A DNA stretch of 64,000 nt from Streptococcus parasanguinis (GTDB lineage Bacteria; Bacillota; Bacilli; Lactobacillales; Streptococcaceae). Made by a program: the position numbers and the translations under genes. Numbering within the stretch: the stretch's first letter is position 1; each line of letters opens with the position of its first letter. Below are positions 41,364 through 51,090 of this stretch, in pieces. The stretch spans positions 207,610-271,609 of the forward strand of contig NZ_JACLQU010000002.1 of NCBI RefSeq assembly GCF_016648855.1. Reading direction: 5' to 3'. The notes beneath the pieces are model-generated. The model was not told the DNA's origin. It ran no database searches and saw nothing but the letters and a program-made list of their open reading frames with translations.

Positions 41364-42551
41364 ATGAATCGACATGCAGTCCAATTAATTGCTCGTGGGG
41401 CGATCAATAGAATGGGAAATATGCTCTATGACTATGGGAATAGTGTCTGGCTGGCCTCAATGGGGACGGTTGGAAAGACGGTGTTGGGGATTTATCAAAT
41501 TTCTGAACTTGTCACCTCCATTCTAGTCAATCCATTTGGAGGCGTGATCTCAGATCGTTTTTCCCGTCGCAAGATTTTGATGACGACCGACCTGGTGTGT
41601 GGACTCCTTTGTTTGGCGATTTCTTTTATCAGGAACGATCGTTGGATGATTGCAGCCCTGATTGTTGCCAATATTGTTCAGGCCATTGCCTTTGCATTTT
41701 CTCGTACAGCCAACAAAGCCATTATCACTGAGGTCGTAGAGAAGGACGAGATTGTGACCTATAATGCCCGCTTGGAGTTGGTCTTACAGGTTGTCGGTGT
41801 TAGCTCACCTGTATTCTCTTTCCTTGTTTTACAATTTGCCAGTCTCCATGCGACCCTCTTACTGGATGCGCTGACCTTTTTCATCGCCTTTGTCCTAGTG
41901 GCATTCCTTCCGAAAGAAGAAGCCAAAGTTCAAGAAAAGAAACGGTTCACAGGAAAAGATATTTTTTCGGATATCAAGGATGGATTGCACTATATCTGGC
42001 ATCAGAAAGAAATTTTCTTTCTCCTCTTGGTGGCTTCCAGCGTCAATTTCTTTTTTGCAGCTTTTGAGTTTTTACTTCCCTTTTCGAACCGACTTTACGG
42101 GGTCAAGGGCGCTTATGCGACTATCTTAACCTTGGGGGCTATTGGCTCCATCATCGGAGCCTTGATTGCTAATAAATTTAAATCAAGCATGAAGATGCTT
42201 CTCTTCTTATTGATTTTAACAGGAGTAGGAGTCTTCATGATGGGCTTGCCCCTTCCTCACCTTCTATCCTTTTCTGGAAATTTAGTCTGTGAACTCTTTA
42301 TGACGATTTTTAACATTCACTTTTTTACCCAAGTTCAAACCAAGGTAGAAGGAGACTATCTGGGCCGGGTCTTAAGCACCATTTTTACCTTGGCCATTCT
42401 CTTTATGCCTGTGGCTAAAGGCTTGATGACCTGGTTACCAAGCGTCCGAGTAGAATCCTTTCTCCTGATCGGAGCTGGTGTCATTCTCTTTTCACTCCTC
42501 GCTCAAGTAGTCGTCAAGAAATTACAAGCAAAAGAAGGTACATCAGCATGA
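41364..42551 (+). CDS. MFS transporter, copy 2 (tandem paralogue)
   Basis: This 395-residue MFS protein is collinear with the preceding gene; by eye roughly nine of ten residues agree, with changes scattered (for example ISRGAITKIG against IARGAINRMG). Motif A SDRFSRRK is conserved, so both copies look intact. Its ribosome binding site is buried in a terminator-like hairpin, so its expression may be controlled separately from copy 1. The C-terminus overlaps a bidirectional terminator. Confidence 0.87.
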   Translation: MNRHAVQLIARGAINRMGNMLYDYGNSVWLASMGTVGKTVLGIYQISELVTSILVNPFGGVISDRFSRRKILMTTDLVCGLLCLAISFIRNDRWMIAALIVANIVQAIAFAFSRTANKAIITEVVEKDEIVTYNARLELVLQVVGVSSPVFSFLVLQFASLHATLLLDALTFFIAFVLVAFLPKEEAKVQEKKRFTGKDIFSDIKDGLHYIWHQKEIFFLLLVASSVNFFFAAFEFLLPFSNRLYGVKGAYATILTLGAIGSIIGALIANKFKSSMKMLLFLLILTGVGVFMMGLPLPHLLSFSGNLVCELFMTIFNIHFFTQVQTKVEGDYLGRVLSTIFTLAILFMPVAKGLMTWLPSVRVESFLLIGAGVILFSLLAQVVVKKLQAKEGTSA

Positions 42552-42575
42552 AAAAAGCACCAATCGGTGCTTTTT
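42552..42575. terminator. Bidirectional terminator between MFS copy 2 and the lapA-like gene
   Basis: AAAAAGCACC-AATC-GGTGCTTTTT perfect 10-bp stem with A/T tracts on both sides. It serves the convergent genes and overlaps the stop of the minus-strand gene. Confidence 0.9.
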
Positions 42576-42858
42576 AGTTGTTTTCTTTTTCTTCTGTCTT
42601 GATTTCTTTCTTTTCTTCTTCCAGTTGCTTTTGAGTGCTCTTGAGTTCTTTTTTTAGGGAGAAGCCCTTTGAAAAATTAACCAAGGTCATGACGAATGCA
42701 CCCAAGAGGACACAGAGCAAGATCAGAATGATCAAGGGTAATTTAAATTGAATCAAGAGGAAATTCACGGTGACCGTTTGCATATTTGCAAGGGAAATAC
42801 CAGCAATCAATAAGATGGAAAGTAATAAAGCAATGTAGTGTAGATTTTTTTTATTCAT
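42574..42858 (-). CDS. LapA domain (DUF1049) membrane protein
   Basis: This protein of about 94 residues has two membrane helices (about 6-26 and 40-62) and a Lys/Glu-rich cytoplasmic coiled-coil tail, the layout of LapA-like proteins. In Firmicutes its role is unknown. I prefer the ATG at 42858 (MNKKNLHY), placed 7 nt from AGGAG; an ATG two codons upstream is possible. It follows gatD on the minus strand by a few bases and is probably co-transcribed with murT-gatD. Confidence 0.82.
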   Translation of the reverse strand: MNKKNLHYIALLLSILLIAGISLANMQTVTVNFLLIQFKLPLIILILLCVLLGAFVMTLVNFSKGFSLKKELKSTQKQLEEEKKEIKTEEKENN

Positions 42859-42868
42859 TGTCATCTCC

Positions 42869-43657
42869 TTATTGTTCAGTCGGAGCCTTGCTTTTCACAT
42901 CAGCGTACTCTTCCGGCTGCTCTAGGCTTAGAATCTCCTCATAAGCCGGTAGGGAAAGGTCCTTGCCATATTTATTTTTTAGGGCAGTGCTCACTAGGCG
43001 ATAGGCCAAATTGGCATTTCGGGACAAGATAGGACCGTGGAAGTAGCTGCCAAAGACGTTCTTATAATGAACCCCTTCGCACCCATCTTCTTTGTTGTTC
43101 CCATTTCCATAGACGACCTTACCCAGCGGTTTTTCATCCTCCGCTAAAAAGGTCCGACCTTGGTGGTTCTCAAAACCATAATAGGTTTCGTTAAATTCTT
43201 CGTTATGGATTTTGATATCACCGATATAGCGGTTGTTGACTTGGTTGAGCGTATAGTGGCCCATAATACCAAGTCCCTCAATACGTTTGCCAGAAGCTTC
43301 AATGTAGTATTGGCCTAGAAGCTGAAAGCCACCACAAATAGCCAGGACCACGCCATCGTCCTGAATGAAGCGTTCGAGGTCTTCTTTTTTATCTGGGAGG
43401 TCCTCAGATACAATGGTCTGCTCGTAGTCTTGTCCTCCGCCGAAAAAAGCGATATCGTAGGCATCAGGGTCGAAACGGTCTTTGAGAGAGACGATATCAA
43501 CAGTGACATGGGCTCCAAGCTTTTCCGCAACGTACTTGAGCATGAGGATATTTCCATTGTCCCCATAGGTATTCATTAAATTGCCATAGAGATGGGCAAT
43601 GCGCAGGCTGTAGGGATACTGTGTCTGATCAGAAGATTCTAGGGAAGTATAAGTCAT
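42869..43657 (-). CDS. gatD: Lipid II isoglutaminyl synthase, glutaminase subunit GatD
   Basis: This 262-residue CobB/CobQ-like class I glutamine amidotransferase provides ammonia to MurT for amidation of D-glutamate in lipid II, needed for efficient peptidoglycan cross-linking. The nucleophile cysteine is in [12 protein letters not shown]. The catalytic histidine is probably in [11 protein letters not shown]. It overlaps the murT stop by one base (TAATG), as expected for obligate partners. Confidence 0.94.
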   Translation of the reverse strand: MTYTSLESSDQTQYPYSLRIAHLYGNLMNTYGDNGNILMLKYVAEKLGAHVTVDIVSLKDRFDPDAYDIAFFGGGQDYEQTIVSEDLPDKKEDLERFIQDDGVVLAICGGFQLLGQYYIEASGKRIEGLGIMGHYTLNQVNNRYIGDIKIHNEEFNETYYGFENHQGRTFLAEDEKPLGKVVYGNGNNKEDGCEGVHYKNVFGSYFHGPILSRNANLAYRLVSTALKNKYGKDLSLPAYEEILSLEQPEEYADVKSKAPTEQ

Positions 43658-45000
43658 TAGTGCATCTCCTTTTCAATCAGGTGTTCTTGGGCCAAGAGTT
43701 CACGAAATTCTAGCATGGCTGTATAGGTAGCTAAAATGTAAGCGTGAGGGGTTTCCTGTTGCTTGATGCGTTGGAAGACCTCTTTTAAATCAGCCATTTC
43801 TGTGATCTTTTCTGCAGGATAGCCAGTGACCCGAAGTCGTCGAGCAATCTCAGAGTGGCGCACTCCGCCAGCGTTGATCTCTGGAATGTCCATCTGGGTG
43901 ATTTGCTCAAAGTCGGCATCCCAAATCCAGCTCGTATCGATTCCGTCTGCATAGTTGGCGTTGAGGAGAACCGATAAGCTGAAGGGATAAGGGGCTAGTT
44001 TGATCATTTCAATGGCTTGGGTCGCACCAACCGGATTTTTAATCAGGACCAAGGTACATTCTTTATCCCCAATCTTAAAGGTTTCCTGGCGACCAAAGAC
44101 AGCGCGGCTGCGATCAAATCCTTGCTTGATGACTTCAGGTTGTACTCCAAAGAATCCAGCAACAGAGACAGCTGCTAAGGCATTGTAGATGTTGTAGAGA
44201 CCACCGATATTGATGTGGTAATCTTGCCCTTGGATCCGGAAGTTGGAAGAGCGATGGGTTAAAGAGAGGAGGTCCGATACGGCATAGGTCAGAGGGGGCC
44301 GGTGGAAACCACAATGCTCACAGATATAATCTCCCAGGTTAGCATAGGTATTGAGCTTGTACTTGAGGATGTTGTGGCAATGCGGGCACAGGATTCCTTC
44401 GGTATTGTAATGGGCTAGTTGAGGCTCTGATTTTTCTGTATCAAATCCATAATATTGGATTGGATTGGACAAGGTCTGACTATTAAAGAGCGGACTATCT
44501 CCATTTAACAGAACCGTTGCAGTTGGGACCTTGTGAATGGCATCCAAAATCATTTGGTAGGTCGTATAGATCTCTCCATAGCGGTCCATCTGATCCCGGA
44601 AAATATTGGTGACCACAAAAAGGCTGGGCTGGATATAATCACAAATCCGAGAGAGGCTGGCCTCGTCAATTTCAAGTACCGCGATCGGTCGATTTGATTT
44701 CGAACGCTTAGCCCGTAAGAAGGTCGTTGTAATCCCAGAGATCATATTGGCCCCGCTTGGATTGGTTAAAATCGGTCCAAAAGCTTCTTGGAGAATACCT
44801 ACGGTTAGCGCAGTGGTAAGGGTTTTTCCATTTGTCCCTGTAATCACAACAATCTCATAGTTTTTGGCCAGTTGACTGAGAATATCTTTATCAAATTTGA
44901 GGGCTACTTTACCTGGTAGGGTTGATCCCCGCCCCATCTTTTCTAGAATAGAGCCGGAAAGCTTTCCTGCCAGAAGGCCCAAGGTTGTATTTATCTTCAT
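43657..45000 (-). CDS. murT: Lipid II isoglutaminyl synthase, Mur ligase subunit MurT
   Basis: This 447-residue Mur-ligase-like protein has an ATP-binding P-loop [11 protein letters not shown], central ligase motifs ([20 protein letters not shown]) and a Cys4 zinc-ribbon-like insertion (CPHCHNIL...YICEHCGF) that is typical of MurT. The C-terminal DUF1727 domain follows. With GatD it amidates the second stem residue. The start codon comes 7 nt after an extended -10 and has no ribosome binding site, so the message may be leaderless. Confidence 0.94.
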   Translation of the reverse strand: MKINTTLGLLAGKLSGSILEKMGRGSTLPGKVALKFDKDILSQLAKNYEIVVITGTNGKTLTTALTVGILQEAFGPILTNPSGANMISGITTTFLRAKRSKSNRPIAVLEIDEASLSRICDYIQPSLFVVTNIFRDQMDRYGEIYTTYQMILDAIHKVPTATVLLNGDSPLFNSQTLSNPIQYYGFDTEKSEPQLAHYNTEGILCPHCHNILKYKLNTYANLGDYICEHCGFHRPPLTYAVSDLLSLTHRSSNFRIQGQDYHINIGGLYNIYNALAAVSVAGFFGVQPEVIKQGFDRSRAVFGRQETFKIGDKECTLVLIKNPVGATQAIEMIKLAPYPFSLSVLLNANYADGIDTSWIWDADFEQITQMDIPEINAGGVRHSEIARRLRVTGYPAEKITEMADLKEVFQRIKQQETPHAYILATYTAMLEFRELLAQEHLIEKEMH

Positions 45001-45016
45001 AAATCATATTTTATCA
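45001..45016 (-). promoter_or_regulatory. Extended -10 abutting the murT start codon
   Basis: On the minus strand TGA-TAAAAT (TAAAAT at 45013-45008) ends 7 nt before the murT ATG (45000). Confidence 0.65.
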
Positions 45017-45056
45017 TAAAAAGCATCAGAAGGTTACAGAAAAATCTGTTGAAACG

Positions 45057-45065
45057 TGTTATAAT
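45057..45065 (+). promoter_or_regulatory. Extended -10 promoter of cdaA
   Basis: TGT-TATAAT (TATAAT at 45060-45065) lies 38 bp before ATG 45104. No good -35 is present. It diverges from the murT promoter. Confidence 0.65.
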
Positions 45066-45103
45066 AAGATGATGTCTTTTAGAGAAGTGGTAGGTATGAG
45101 AAT

Positions 45104-45952
45104 ATGAATATTCAACAGTTTTCAAATCCACAATTTTGGACCAGTTTGTTCCCGAATTGGTGGAGTGTTATTATCAATATCATCGATATTGCCCTGGTGG
45201 CTTGGTTGTTGTATTTTTTGATCAAGGCCATCGTCGGGACCAAGATCATGATTTTGGTGCGTGGGGTCATTATCTTTTTCTTGGCTCAATTTTTAGCCAA
45301 TTTTTTGGGTTTAACGACTATTTCTTGGCTGATCAATCAAGTGATTACCTATGGGGTTATTGCGCTGGTTGTGATTTTCTCCCCTGAAATTCGGATTGGC
45401 CTAGAGCGTCTAGGTCGGGCGACAGAATTTTTTACGACGAGTGAAGTCAGTCAGGAAGAGAAGATGGTTCAGGCCTATGTCAAGGCAGTAGCTTATATGA
45501 GCCCACGTAAGATTGGTGCCTTGGTAGCTATTCAAGGAGCCAGAACCCTTCAGGAATATATCTCCACAGGGATTCCTCTAGATGCAGAGATTTCAGGAGA
45601 ATTGCTGATTAATATCTTCATTCCTAATACTCCTTTGCACGATGGAGCGGTCATTGTCCGCAATGATAAAATTGCCGTTTCTTGTGCTTACCTGCCCTTG
45701 ACGGAAAATACCGGAATTTCAAAAGAGTTTGGAACGCGTCACCGCGCAGCCATTGGTTTATCTGAAGTTTCTGATGCCTTTACCTTCGTGGTATCAGAAG
45801 AAACGGGCGGGATCTCTGTGACCTATAATGGAACTTTCCGACACGATTTAACTTTAGAAGAGTTCGAGGCAGAATTGAGATCCTTCTTGGTTCCTGAAGA
45901 GACTAAAACGACTAGTTGGAAAGAGCGTCTATTTGGGAGGGTAACAAAATGA
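45104..45952 (+). CDS. cdaA: Diadenylate cyclase CdaA
   Basis: This 282-residue membrane-bound enzyme makes cyclic di-AMP from two ATP, a signal for potassium and osmotic balance and cell-wall homeostasis. Three N-terminal membrane helices (about 20-85) precede the DAC domain with DGA at 180-182 and RHR at 212-214, both intact. It is first in cdaA-cdaR-glmM and overlaps cdaR by 4 bp. Confidence 0.97.
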   Translation: MNIQQFSNPQFWTSLFPNWWSVIINIIDIALVAWLLYFLIKAIVGTKIMILVRGVIIFFLAQFLANFLGLTTISWLINQVITYGVIALVVIFSPEIRIGLERLGRATEFFTTSEVSQEEKMVQAYVKAVAYMSPRKIGALVAIQGARTLQEYISTGIPLDAEISGELLINIFIPNTPLHDGAVIVRNDKIAVSCAYLPLTENTGISKEFGTRHRAAIGLSEVSDAFTFVVSEETGGISVTYNGTFRHDLTLEEFEAELRSFLVPEETKTTSWKERLFGRVTK

Positions 45953-46698
45953 GATCGAAAAAAGAATTTCTTTATGTTTTAGCCTCCGTCTTATTGTCCT
46001 TTATCTTATTTATCAATGCGTCTTCCTTTAATTTTCAAAATAATAGTAGCGCTAGACAAGTGAGCTCAGAGACCTACACCAATACCTTGACCAATATTCC
46101 AATTGATGCCAAGTATAATGACAAGAAATATTTTGTCAGTGGATTGACATCCGAGGTAACAGTCTTTCTAAAGGGTTCAAACCGGGTCGCTCTAGCAAGC
46201 GAAATGCAGCCAGGAACGCGAAAATTTCGCGTGGTAGCGGATCTTCGTAAGGCCAAGGAAGGCACCGTCGAAGTACCGTTGATTGTAGAAGATCTTCCAG
46301 CCGGTTTGACCGCAACCGTTGAGCCTCAGAAAGTTTCTGTAAAAATCGGGAAGAAAGCGAAAAAATCGTTTGCGGTCAGGGCTACGATCCCGGACAATCA
46401 AATTGTGGATGGAATCACGGTATCGGATATTTCTCTTGAAACCACCAAGGTAGAAGTGACGAGCGATCAAGAAACCTTGAGTCGCATTGATCATGTCCAA
46501 GCGGTCTTCCCATCCAGTGAGATCATTAGTGGAAATTATAGCGGAACTATTTCCTTAAATGCAGTAGATGCCCAAGGAAATGTTCTACCAGGTCTGGTAA
46601 ATCCGAGTGAAACACGGATTCAAGTGACCACAAAGAGTAGCTCGTCTACGTCAAGCTCAAGCAGTTCGTCGTCGACCTCCTCCAGTTCAAGTAATTAG
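45949..46698 (+). CDS. cdaR: CdaA regulatory protein CdaR (YbbR domains)
   Basis: This 249-residue protein has one N-terminal membrane anchor (about 8-26) and extracytoplasmic YbbR repeats (about 50-225), ending in a Ser/Thr-rich tail of about 20 residues after TTK. It modulates CdaA. ATG 45949 overlaps the cdaA stop (ATGA) and follows GGGAGGGT; the longer frame upstream is inside cdaA. The serine tail resembles that of the LPXTG protein downstream and may be a low-complexity extension. Confidence 0.93.
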   Translation: MRSKKEFLYVLASVLLSFILFINASSFNFQNNSSARQVSSETYTNTLTNIPIDAKYNDKKYFVSGLTSEVTVFLKGSNRVALASEMQPGTRKFRVVADLRKAKEGTVEVPLIVEDLPAGLTATVEPQKVSVKIGKKAKKSFAVRATIPDNQIVDGITVSDISLETTKVEVTSDQETLSRIDHVQAVFPSSEIISGNYSGTISLNAVDAQGNVLPGLVNPSETRIQVTTKSSSSTSSSSSSSSTSSSSSN

Positions 46699-46720
46699 AA
46701 AGTAAAAAAGGTAATGAAGA

Positions 46721-48070
46721 ATGGGTAAATATTTTGGAACGGACGGTGTCCGTGGAGAAGCAAATGTAGAATTAACGCCAGAATTGGCTTTTAAACTAGG
46801 CCGTTTCGGTGGTTATGTGTTGAGCCAACATGAAGAACAAACACCTTTGGTGTTTGTTGGACGTGATACGCGTATTTCTGGTGAAATGCTGGAGCATGCT
46901 TTGATCGCTGGCCTCTTATCAGTTGGGATTCGCGTCTACAAGTTGGGTGTGATTGCAACGCCAGGTGTCGCTTATCTAGTTCGTACGGAAAAAGCCAGCG
47001 CCGGAGTGATGATTTCTGCTAGCCACAATCCAGCCTTGGACAATGGCATCAAATTCTTTGGTGGTGATGGCTTCAAATTGGATGATGATCGCGAACTTGA
47101 AATTGAAGCCTTGCTTGATGCTTCTGAAGATACCCTTCCACGTCCAAGTGCCCAAGGTTTAGGAACGGTCATGGAATATCCAGAAGGTTTGCGTAAGTAT
47201 CAAGAATTCCTTGTATCGACAGGTGTCCAACTCGAGGGCATGCGCGTAGTCTTAGATACAGCAAATGGTGCAGCCTCTACTAGTGCCCGTCAAATCTTTG
47301 CAGATCTGGGAGCTCAATTGACCGTCATCGGTGAAAACCCAGATGGTTTGAACATCAATGATGGGGTTGGTTCTACTCACCCAGAGCATTTGCAAGAGAA
47401 AGTCAAAGAAGTAGGCGCAGCGATTGGTCTAGCCTTTGACGGAGACAGCGATCGCTTGATTGCAGTGGATGAAAATGGAGAGATCGTAGATGGAGATAAG
47501 ATCATGTACATCATCGGTTCTTATCTTTCAAGCAAGGGCTTGCTCGAAAAAAATACGATCGTCACAACCGTCATGTCCAATCTCGGCTTCCACAAAGCAT
47601 TAGATGCGAAGGGAATTCAAAAAGAAATCACAGCTGTTGGAGACCGTTATGTGGTCGAAGAAATGCGCAAGTCAGGATACAATCTTGGTGGTGAGCAATC
47701 CGGTCACGTAGTCATCATGGATTATAATACAACTGGTGATGGTCAATTAACAGGAGTTCAATTGACTAAAATCATGCAAGAAACCGGTAAGAAATTATCT
47801 GAATTGGCTGCTGAAGTAACCATTTATCCACAAAAACTGGTTAATATCCGGGTTGAAAATAGCATGAAAGACAAGGCGATGGAAGTGCCTGCTATTCGTG
47901 AAATCATTGAAAAAATGGAAGCGGAAATGGCAGGAAATGGACGTATTTTGGTACGTCCAAGTGGAACTGAACCCCTCCTTCGAGTGATGGCAGAAGCACC
48001 AACCCATGAAGAAGTGGACTACTATGTAGATACCATTGCTGCAGTTGTTCAAGCAGAAATCGGACTTTAA
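46721..48070 (+). CDS. glmM: Phosphoglucosamine mutase
   Basis: This 449-residue enzyme converts glucosamine-6-P to glucosamine-1-P for UDP-GlcNAc synthesis. The phosphoserine is S101 in ISASHNP, the metal loop is DGDSDR, the sugar-binding segment is GGEQSGH and the phosphate-binding loop is [10 protein letters not shown]. It lies 22 bp after cdaR. CdaA and GlmM interact in several Firmicutes, which explains the conserved cluster. Confidence 0.98.
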   Translation: MGKYFGTDGVRGEANVELTPELAFKLGRFGGYVLSQHEEQTPLVFVGRDTRISGEMLEHALIAGLLSVGIRVYKLGVIATPGVAYLVRTEKASAGVMISASHNPALDNGIKFFGGDGFKLDDDRELEIEALLDASEDTLPRPSAQGLGTVMEYPEGLRKYQEFLVSTGVQLEGMRVVLDTANGAASTSARQIFADLGAQLTVIGENPDGLNINDGVGSTHPEHLQEKVKEVGAAIGLAFDGDSDRLIAVDENGEIVDGDKIMYIIGSYLSSKGLLEKNTIVTTVMSNLGFHKALDAKGIQKEITAVGDRYVVEEMRKSGYNLGGEQSGHVVIMDYNTTGDGQLTGVQLTKIMQETGKKLSELAAEVTIYPQKLVNIRVENSMKDKAMEVPAIREIIEKMEAEMAGNGRILVRPSGTEPLLRVMAEAPTHEEVDYYVDTIAAVVQAEIGL

Positions 48071-48086
48071 CCTTGTAAAAAACATG

Positions 48087-48104
48087 GCTCGCAAATAGGC
48101 GAGC
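48087..48104 (+). other. Small hairpin before the LPXTG gene ribosome binding site
   Basis: GCTCGC-AAATAG-GCGAGC stem-loop without a T run, ending 1-2 nt before the GAGGAGG binding site of the next gene. It may shape translation or be a weak pause site. Confidence 0.5.
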
Positions 48105-48117
48105 AGAGGAGGTATAT

Positions 48118-49443
48118 ATGAAACAGGTTCGTCAAATTGTATGGGCACTTGCCTTAGTGCTAACGATTCTATTCACAGCTGGTTTGACTAAAACAATACA
48201 TGCTGCAGAAGTCTCATCATATACACAGACAGCACGTCTAACGAAAGATGGTAACACGCTAACAAATGGGAGCAAGGTGTTGACAAATGAAAAATTGTCA
48301 GCAAGTATTTATTTAGCCTTTCCAGATTCGCAAACTATTCAAGCTGGTGATACCTTAACTCTTAGTTTGCCAAAAGAATTAGCCCTCTACACAGCATTGG
48401 AATTCAATGTTCTTGAGGAAGGCCAATCAAATGGTCAGATGGTGGGGAAAGCTGTCGTTGATACAGCTAAGAAAACAGTGACCGTTACCTTTAATGATTA
48501 TTTCGCATCTCATCCACTCAACAAACGAGTTGCTCTTCATTTTGATGTAAAAGTCGATTCAGAAGTAGTTACAAAAACATCTCCAATCCAGTTTAAACTA
48601 GGAAATACAGATTTTTCCTTGAATTATGAAAAAACAGCTGGGGAAGCTGGGGACTATGAAATGAAATACGGCTATCAAGATAAGTCTGATCCAACCATAA
48701 TCAAATGGCGGATTCTCTTAAATGCCCGTCAAGATATGCTGCGAGGAATGGTCATTAAAGACCAATTCGGAGATGGCTTAACATTGGTTGAAGGGAGCTT
48801 ACGTGCGGTTCGCTATGCTCCTGTAGAAGGTGGGATCAAGAACGAAGCTCAGATCTTGAGTCTCCCAGTTCTAGATAACTTTACTAAAAAAGCTGTTTTC
48901 GATAAGAATGCAGATGGAAAGATCACTGGTTTTACAATTGAATTTGGTGATAATTACAATTGGCCAATGTATATTGAATATTCTACAAAAGTAGCTCCTG
49001 GAACGAAAGTCGGTGATATTGTCCATAATACATTAACATGGAAGGCAACCAATTTCCCAGCACCGCGTAGTTTAACCCGTGAAGTACGATTGGAAACAGG
49101 ATCTGGCGAAGGATTGGGTGAGAAAGAACAAACGCCACCGACACCTAGCTCAACCTCCTCATCAAGTTCTAGTTCTTCATCAAGCTCATCATCTTCAACG
49201 AGTTCTAGCTCTTCATCAAGTTCATCATCTTCAACGAGTTCTAGCTCTACATCGAACTCAACATCCACATCAAGTTCTTCATTGAAATCATCTTCATCTT
49301 CTGTTAAAGAAGAAGCTCCAAAACCTGGTAAGAAAAAAGTTCTTCCAAGTACAGGTGAAAAGATGACACCGGTGGTTCTTGTCATGGGTGTCTTCCTAGC
49401 AGTTCTATCGGTTGGAATTTTACGTGTAAGAAAAGATTCTTAA
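48118..49443 (+). CDS. LPXTG-anchored adhesin-like surface protein
   Basis: This 441-residue protein has a Sec signal peptide (about 1-30, ending AHAA-like TIHAAEV) and tandem Ig-like folds (about 35-330) resembling the collagen/fibrinogen-binding adhesin A-region, including KNEKLSASIYLAF- and KWRILLNAR-type strands. A low-complexity Ser/Thr region follows (about 345-400), then LPSTG at 409-413, a membrane helix and the RVRKDS tail. Sortase A should anchor it to the wall. The ligand is unknown. It has a terminator after it. It lies 47 bp behind glmM, so it may share that transcript. Confidence 0.88.
   Translation: MKQVRQIVWALALVLTILFTAGLTKTIHAAEVSSYTQTARLTKDGNTLTNGSKVLTNEKLSASIYLAFPDSQTIQAGDTLTLSLPKELALYTALEFNVLEEGQSNGQMVGKAVVDTAKKTVTVTFNDYFASHPLNKRVALHFDVKVDSEVVTKTSPIQFKLGNTDFSLNYEKTAGEAGDYEMKYGYQDKSDPTIIKWRILLNARQDMLRGMVIKDQFGDGLTLVEGSLRAVRYAPVEGGIKNEAQILSLPVLDNFTKKAVFDKNADGKITGFTIEFGDNYNWPMYIEYSTKVAPGTKVGDIVHNTLTWKATNFPAPRSLTREVRLETGSGEGLGEKEQTPPTPSSTSSSSSSSSSSSSSSTSSSSSSSSSSSTSSSSTSNSTSTSSSSLKSSSSSVKEEAPKPGKKKVLPSTGEKMTPVVLVMGVFLAVLSVGILRVRKDS
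49150..49300 (+). repeat. Serine-codon low-complexity repeats
   Basis: Imperfect repeats of the TCATCAAGTTCTAGTTCT and ACGAGTTCTAGC types encode the Ser/Thr wall-spanning region of the LPXTG protein. Length is likely variable between strains. Confidence 0.8.
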
Positions 49444-49454
49444 AATGATCAATG

Positions 49455-49482
49455 AAAGATCAGACTTCTGTCTGGTCTTTTT
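49455..49482 (+). terminator. Intrinsic terminator after the LPXTG gene
   Basis: AAAGATCAGAC-TTCT-GTCTGGTCTTT stem-loop with a short T run. Confidence 0.8.
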
Positions 49483-49495
49483 GTGTAGGCTCGAT

Positions 49496-49528
49496 TTGAA
49501 AAATCCCCTATTTCGTGGTAAAATAGGG
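49496..49528 (+). promoter_or_regulatory. Promoter with overlapping inverted repeat before the DUF4044 gene
   Basis: TTGAAA (49496-49501)-17 bp-TAAAAT (49519-49524). A perfect 8-bp inverted repeat, CCCTATTT (49506-49513) / AAATAGGG (49521-49528), straddles the -10 element. Confidence 0.7.
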
Positions 49529-49560
49529 CTAATGAATTTATAGTAATCGAGGTATTAGAA

Positions 49561-49692
49561 GTGGCTTTTGGAGATAACGGAAAACGTAAAAAAACACCAT
49601 TTGAAATGATCACGATGGTTGTCATTGTGATTATGTTGATTGTAACGGTTGGTGCAATCTTTGCAACCGCAATTGGTGCTCTTTCTTATTAA
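49561..49692 (+). CDS. DUF4044 small membrane protein
   Basis: This 43-residue protein starts at GTG 49561 behind GAGGT. A basic N-terminus (FGDNGKRKKTPFE) is followed by one membrane helix (about 16-38) rich in Val/Ile/Met. It matches the small streptococcal DUF4044 family of unknown role. It lies 33 bp before obgE under the same promoter. Confidence 0.78.
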   Translation: MAFGDNGKRKKTPFEMITMVVIVIMLIVTVGAIFATAIGALSY

Positions 49693-49725
49693 GACGCACA
49701 CAGAAATAAAGGAAATCATCTATTT

Positions 49726-51039
49726 ATGAGTATGTTTTTAGATACAGCCAAGATTAAGGTCAAGGCTGGAAATGGCGGCGATGGCATGGTGGCTTTTCGC
49801 CGCGAAAAATATGTCCCTAATGGCGGGCCTTGGGGTGGTGATGGAGGTCGTGGTGGCAATGTCATCTTCGTAGTAGACGAAGGCTTGCGCACCTTGATGG
49901 ACTTCCGTTATAACCGGCATTTCAAAGCCCAAAATGGGGAAAAAGGAATGACTAAAGGGATGCATGGACGGGGAGCAGAGGATCTCTATGTACGAGTCCC
50001 TCAAGGAACGACCGTCCGAGATGCTGAGACGGGCAAGGTCATTACGGACCTAGTTGAAAATGGACAAGAGTACATTGTCGCACACGGTGGCCGTGGCGGA
50101 CGTGGAAATATTCGTTTTGCCACTCCAAAGAATCCAGCACCAGAGATTTCTGAGAACGGGGAACCTGGTCAGGAACGCGAACTCGAATTAGAACTCAAGG
50201 TCTTGGCAGACGTTGGTTTGGTTGGCTTCCCTTCTGTTGGGAAATCAACCCTTCTTAGTGTCATCACTTCAGCCAAACCAAAGATTGGGGCCTATCATTT
50301 CACAACCATCGTTCCAAACTTGGGAATGGTTCGGACGCCATCAGGTGAATCCTTTGCAGTCGCAGACCTTCCTGGATTGATTGAAGGGGCTAGCCAAGGT
50401 GTCGGACTCGGAACCCAGTTCCTTCGCCACATCGAGCGCACACGGGTTATCTTGCATGTTATTGATATGTCAGCGAGTGAAGGACGCGATCCTTACGAAG
50501 ATTATGTTCAAATCAATAAAGAGCTTGAAACCTATAATCTTCGTTTGATGGAGCGGCCTCAGATTATCGTGGCAAATAAAATGGACATGCCAGAGAGCCA
50601 AGAAAACTTGAAAGAGTTCAAGAAGAAATTGGCAGCCAATTACGATGAGTTTGATGAACTGCCACAGATCTTTCCGATCTCTAGTTTGGCGCATCAAGGT
50701 TTGGACAATTTATTAGAAGCAACAGCAGAATTGTTAGACAAAACGCCAGAATTCCTCTTGTATTCAGAAGACGAAATGGCTCAAGAAGAAGTCTACTATG
50801 GCTTTGATGAAGACCAGCCAGCCTTTGATATCAGTCGGGATGACGATGCCGCTTGGGTCTTGTCTGGCGAAAAACTTGAAAAACTCTTTAATATGACGAA
50901 TTTCGATCGTGATGAAGCGGTCATGAAATTTGCTCGTCAATTACGTGGCATGGGGGTTGATGAAGCTCTCCGTGCGCGTGGGGCAAAAGATGGCGATATC
51001 GTCCGGATCGGTAAATTTGAATTTGAGTTTGTAGATTAA
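49726..51039 (+). CDS. obgE: Obg-family GTPase
   Basis: This 437-residue essential GTPase is linked to late 50S ribosome assembly and stress. It has a glycine-rich Obg fold (about 1-160, [23 protein letters not shown]), then a G domain with P-loop GFPSVGKST and G3 [13 protein letters not shown] and a C-terminal OCT domain (about 360-437). An alternative start two codons later (MFLDTAK) is equally plausible. Confidence 0.97.
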   Translation: MSMFLDTAKIKVKAGNGGDGMVAFRREKYVPNGGPWGGDGGRGGNVIFVVDEGLRTLMDFRYNRHFKAQNGEKGMTKGMHGRGAEDLYVRVPQGTTVRDAETGKVITDLVENGQEYIVAHGGRGGRGNIRFATPKNPAPEISENGEPGQERELELELKVLADVGLVGFPSVGKSTLLSVITSAKPKIGAYHFTTIVPNLGMVRTPSGESFAVADLPGLIEGASQGVGLGTQFLRHIERTRVILHVIDMSASEGRDPYEDYVQINKELETYNLRLMERPQIIVANKMDMPESQENLKEFKKKLAANYDEFDELPQIFPISSLAHQGLDNLLEATAELLDKTPEFLLYSEDEMAQEEVYYGFDEDQPAFDISRDDDAAWVLSGEKLEKLFNMTNFDRDEAVMKFARQLRGMGVDEALRARGAKDGDIVRIGKFEFEFVD

Positions 51040-51090
51040 AATAGATCCTCAGCGGATCAAGGATTCCAAATAAGAAGTGAGGCTTTTTCA

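Noticed and set aside
39178..42551. SHP-type signalling peptide gene near the Rgg regulator
   Set aside because: I looked at the short gaps around the Rgg and MFS genes and found no small ORF with a ribosome binding site and a hydrophobic peptide.
48954..49385. 143-codon minus-strand frame with Glu/Leu/Asp-rich repeats
   Set aside because: It is the antisense of the serine-codon region of the LPXTG protein, with no ribosome binding site or conserved features.
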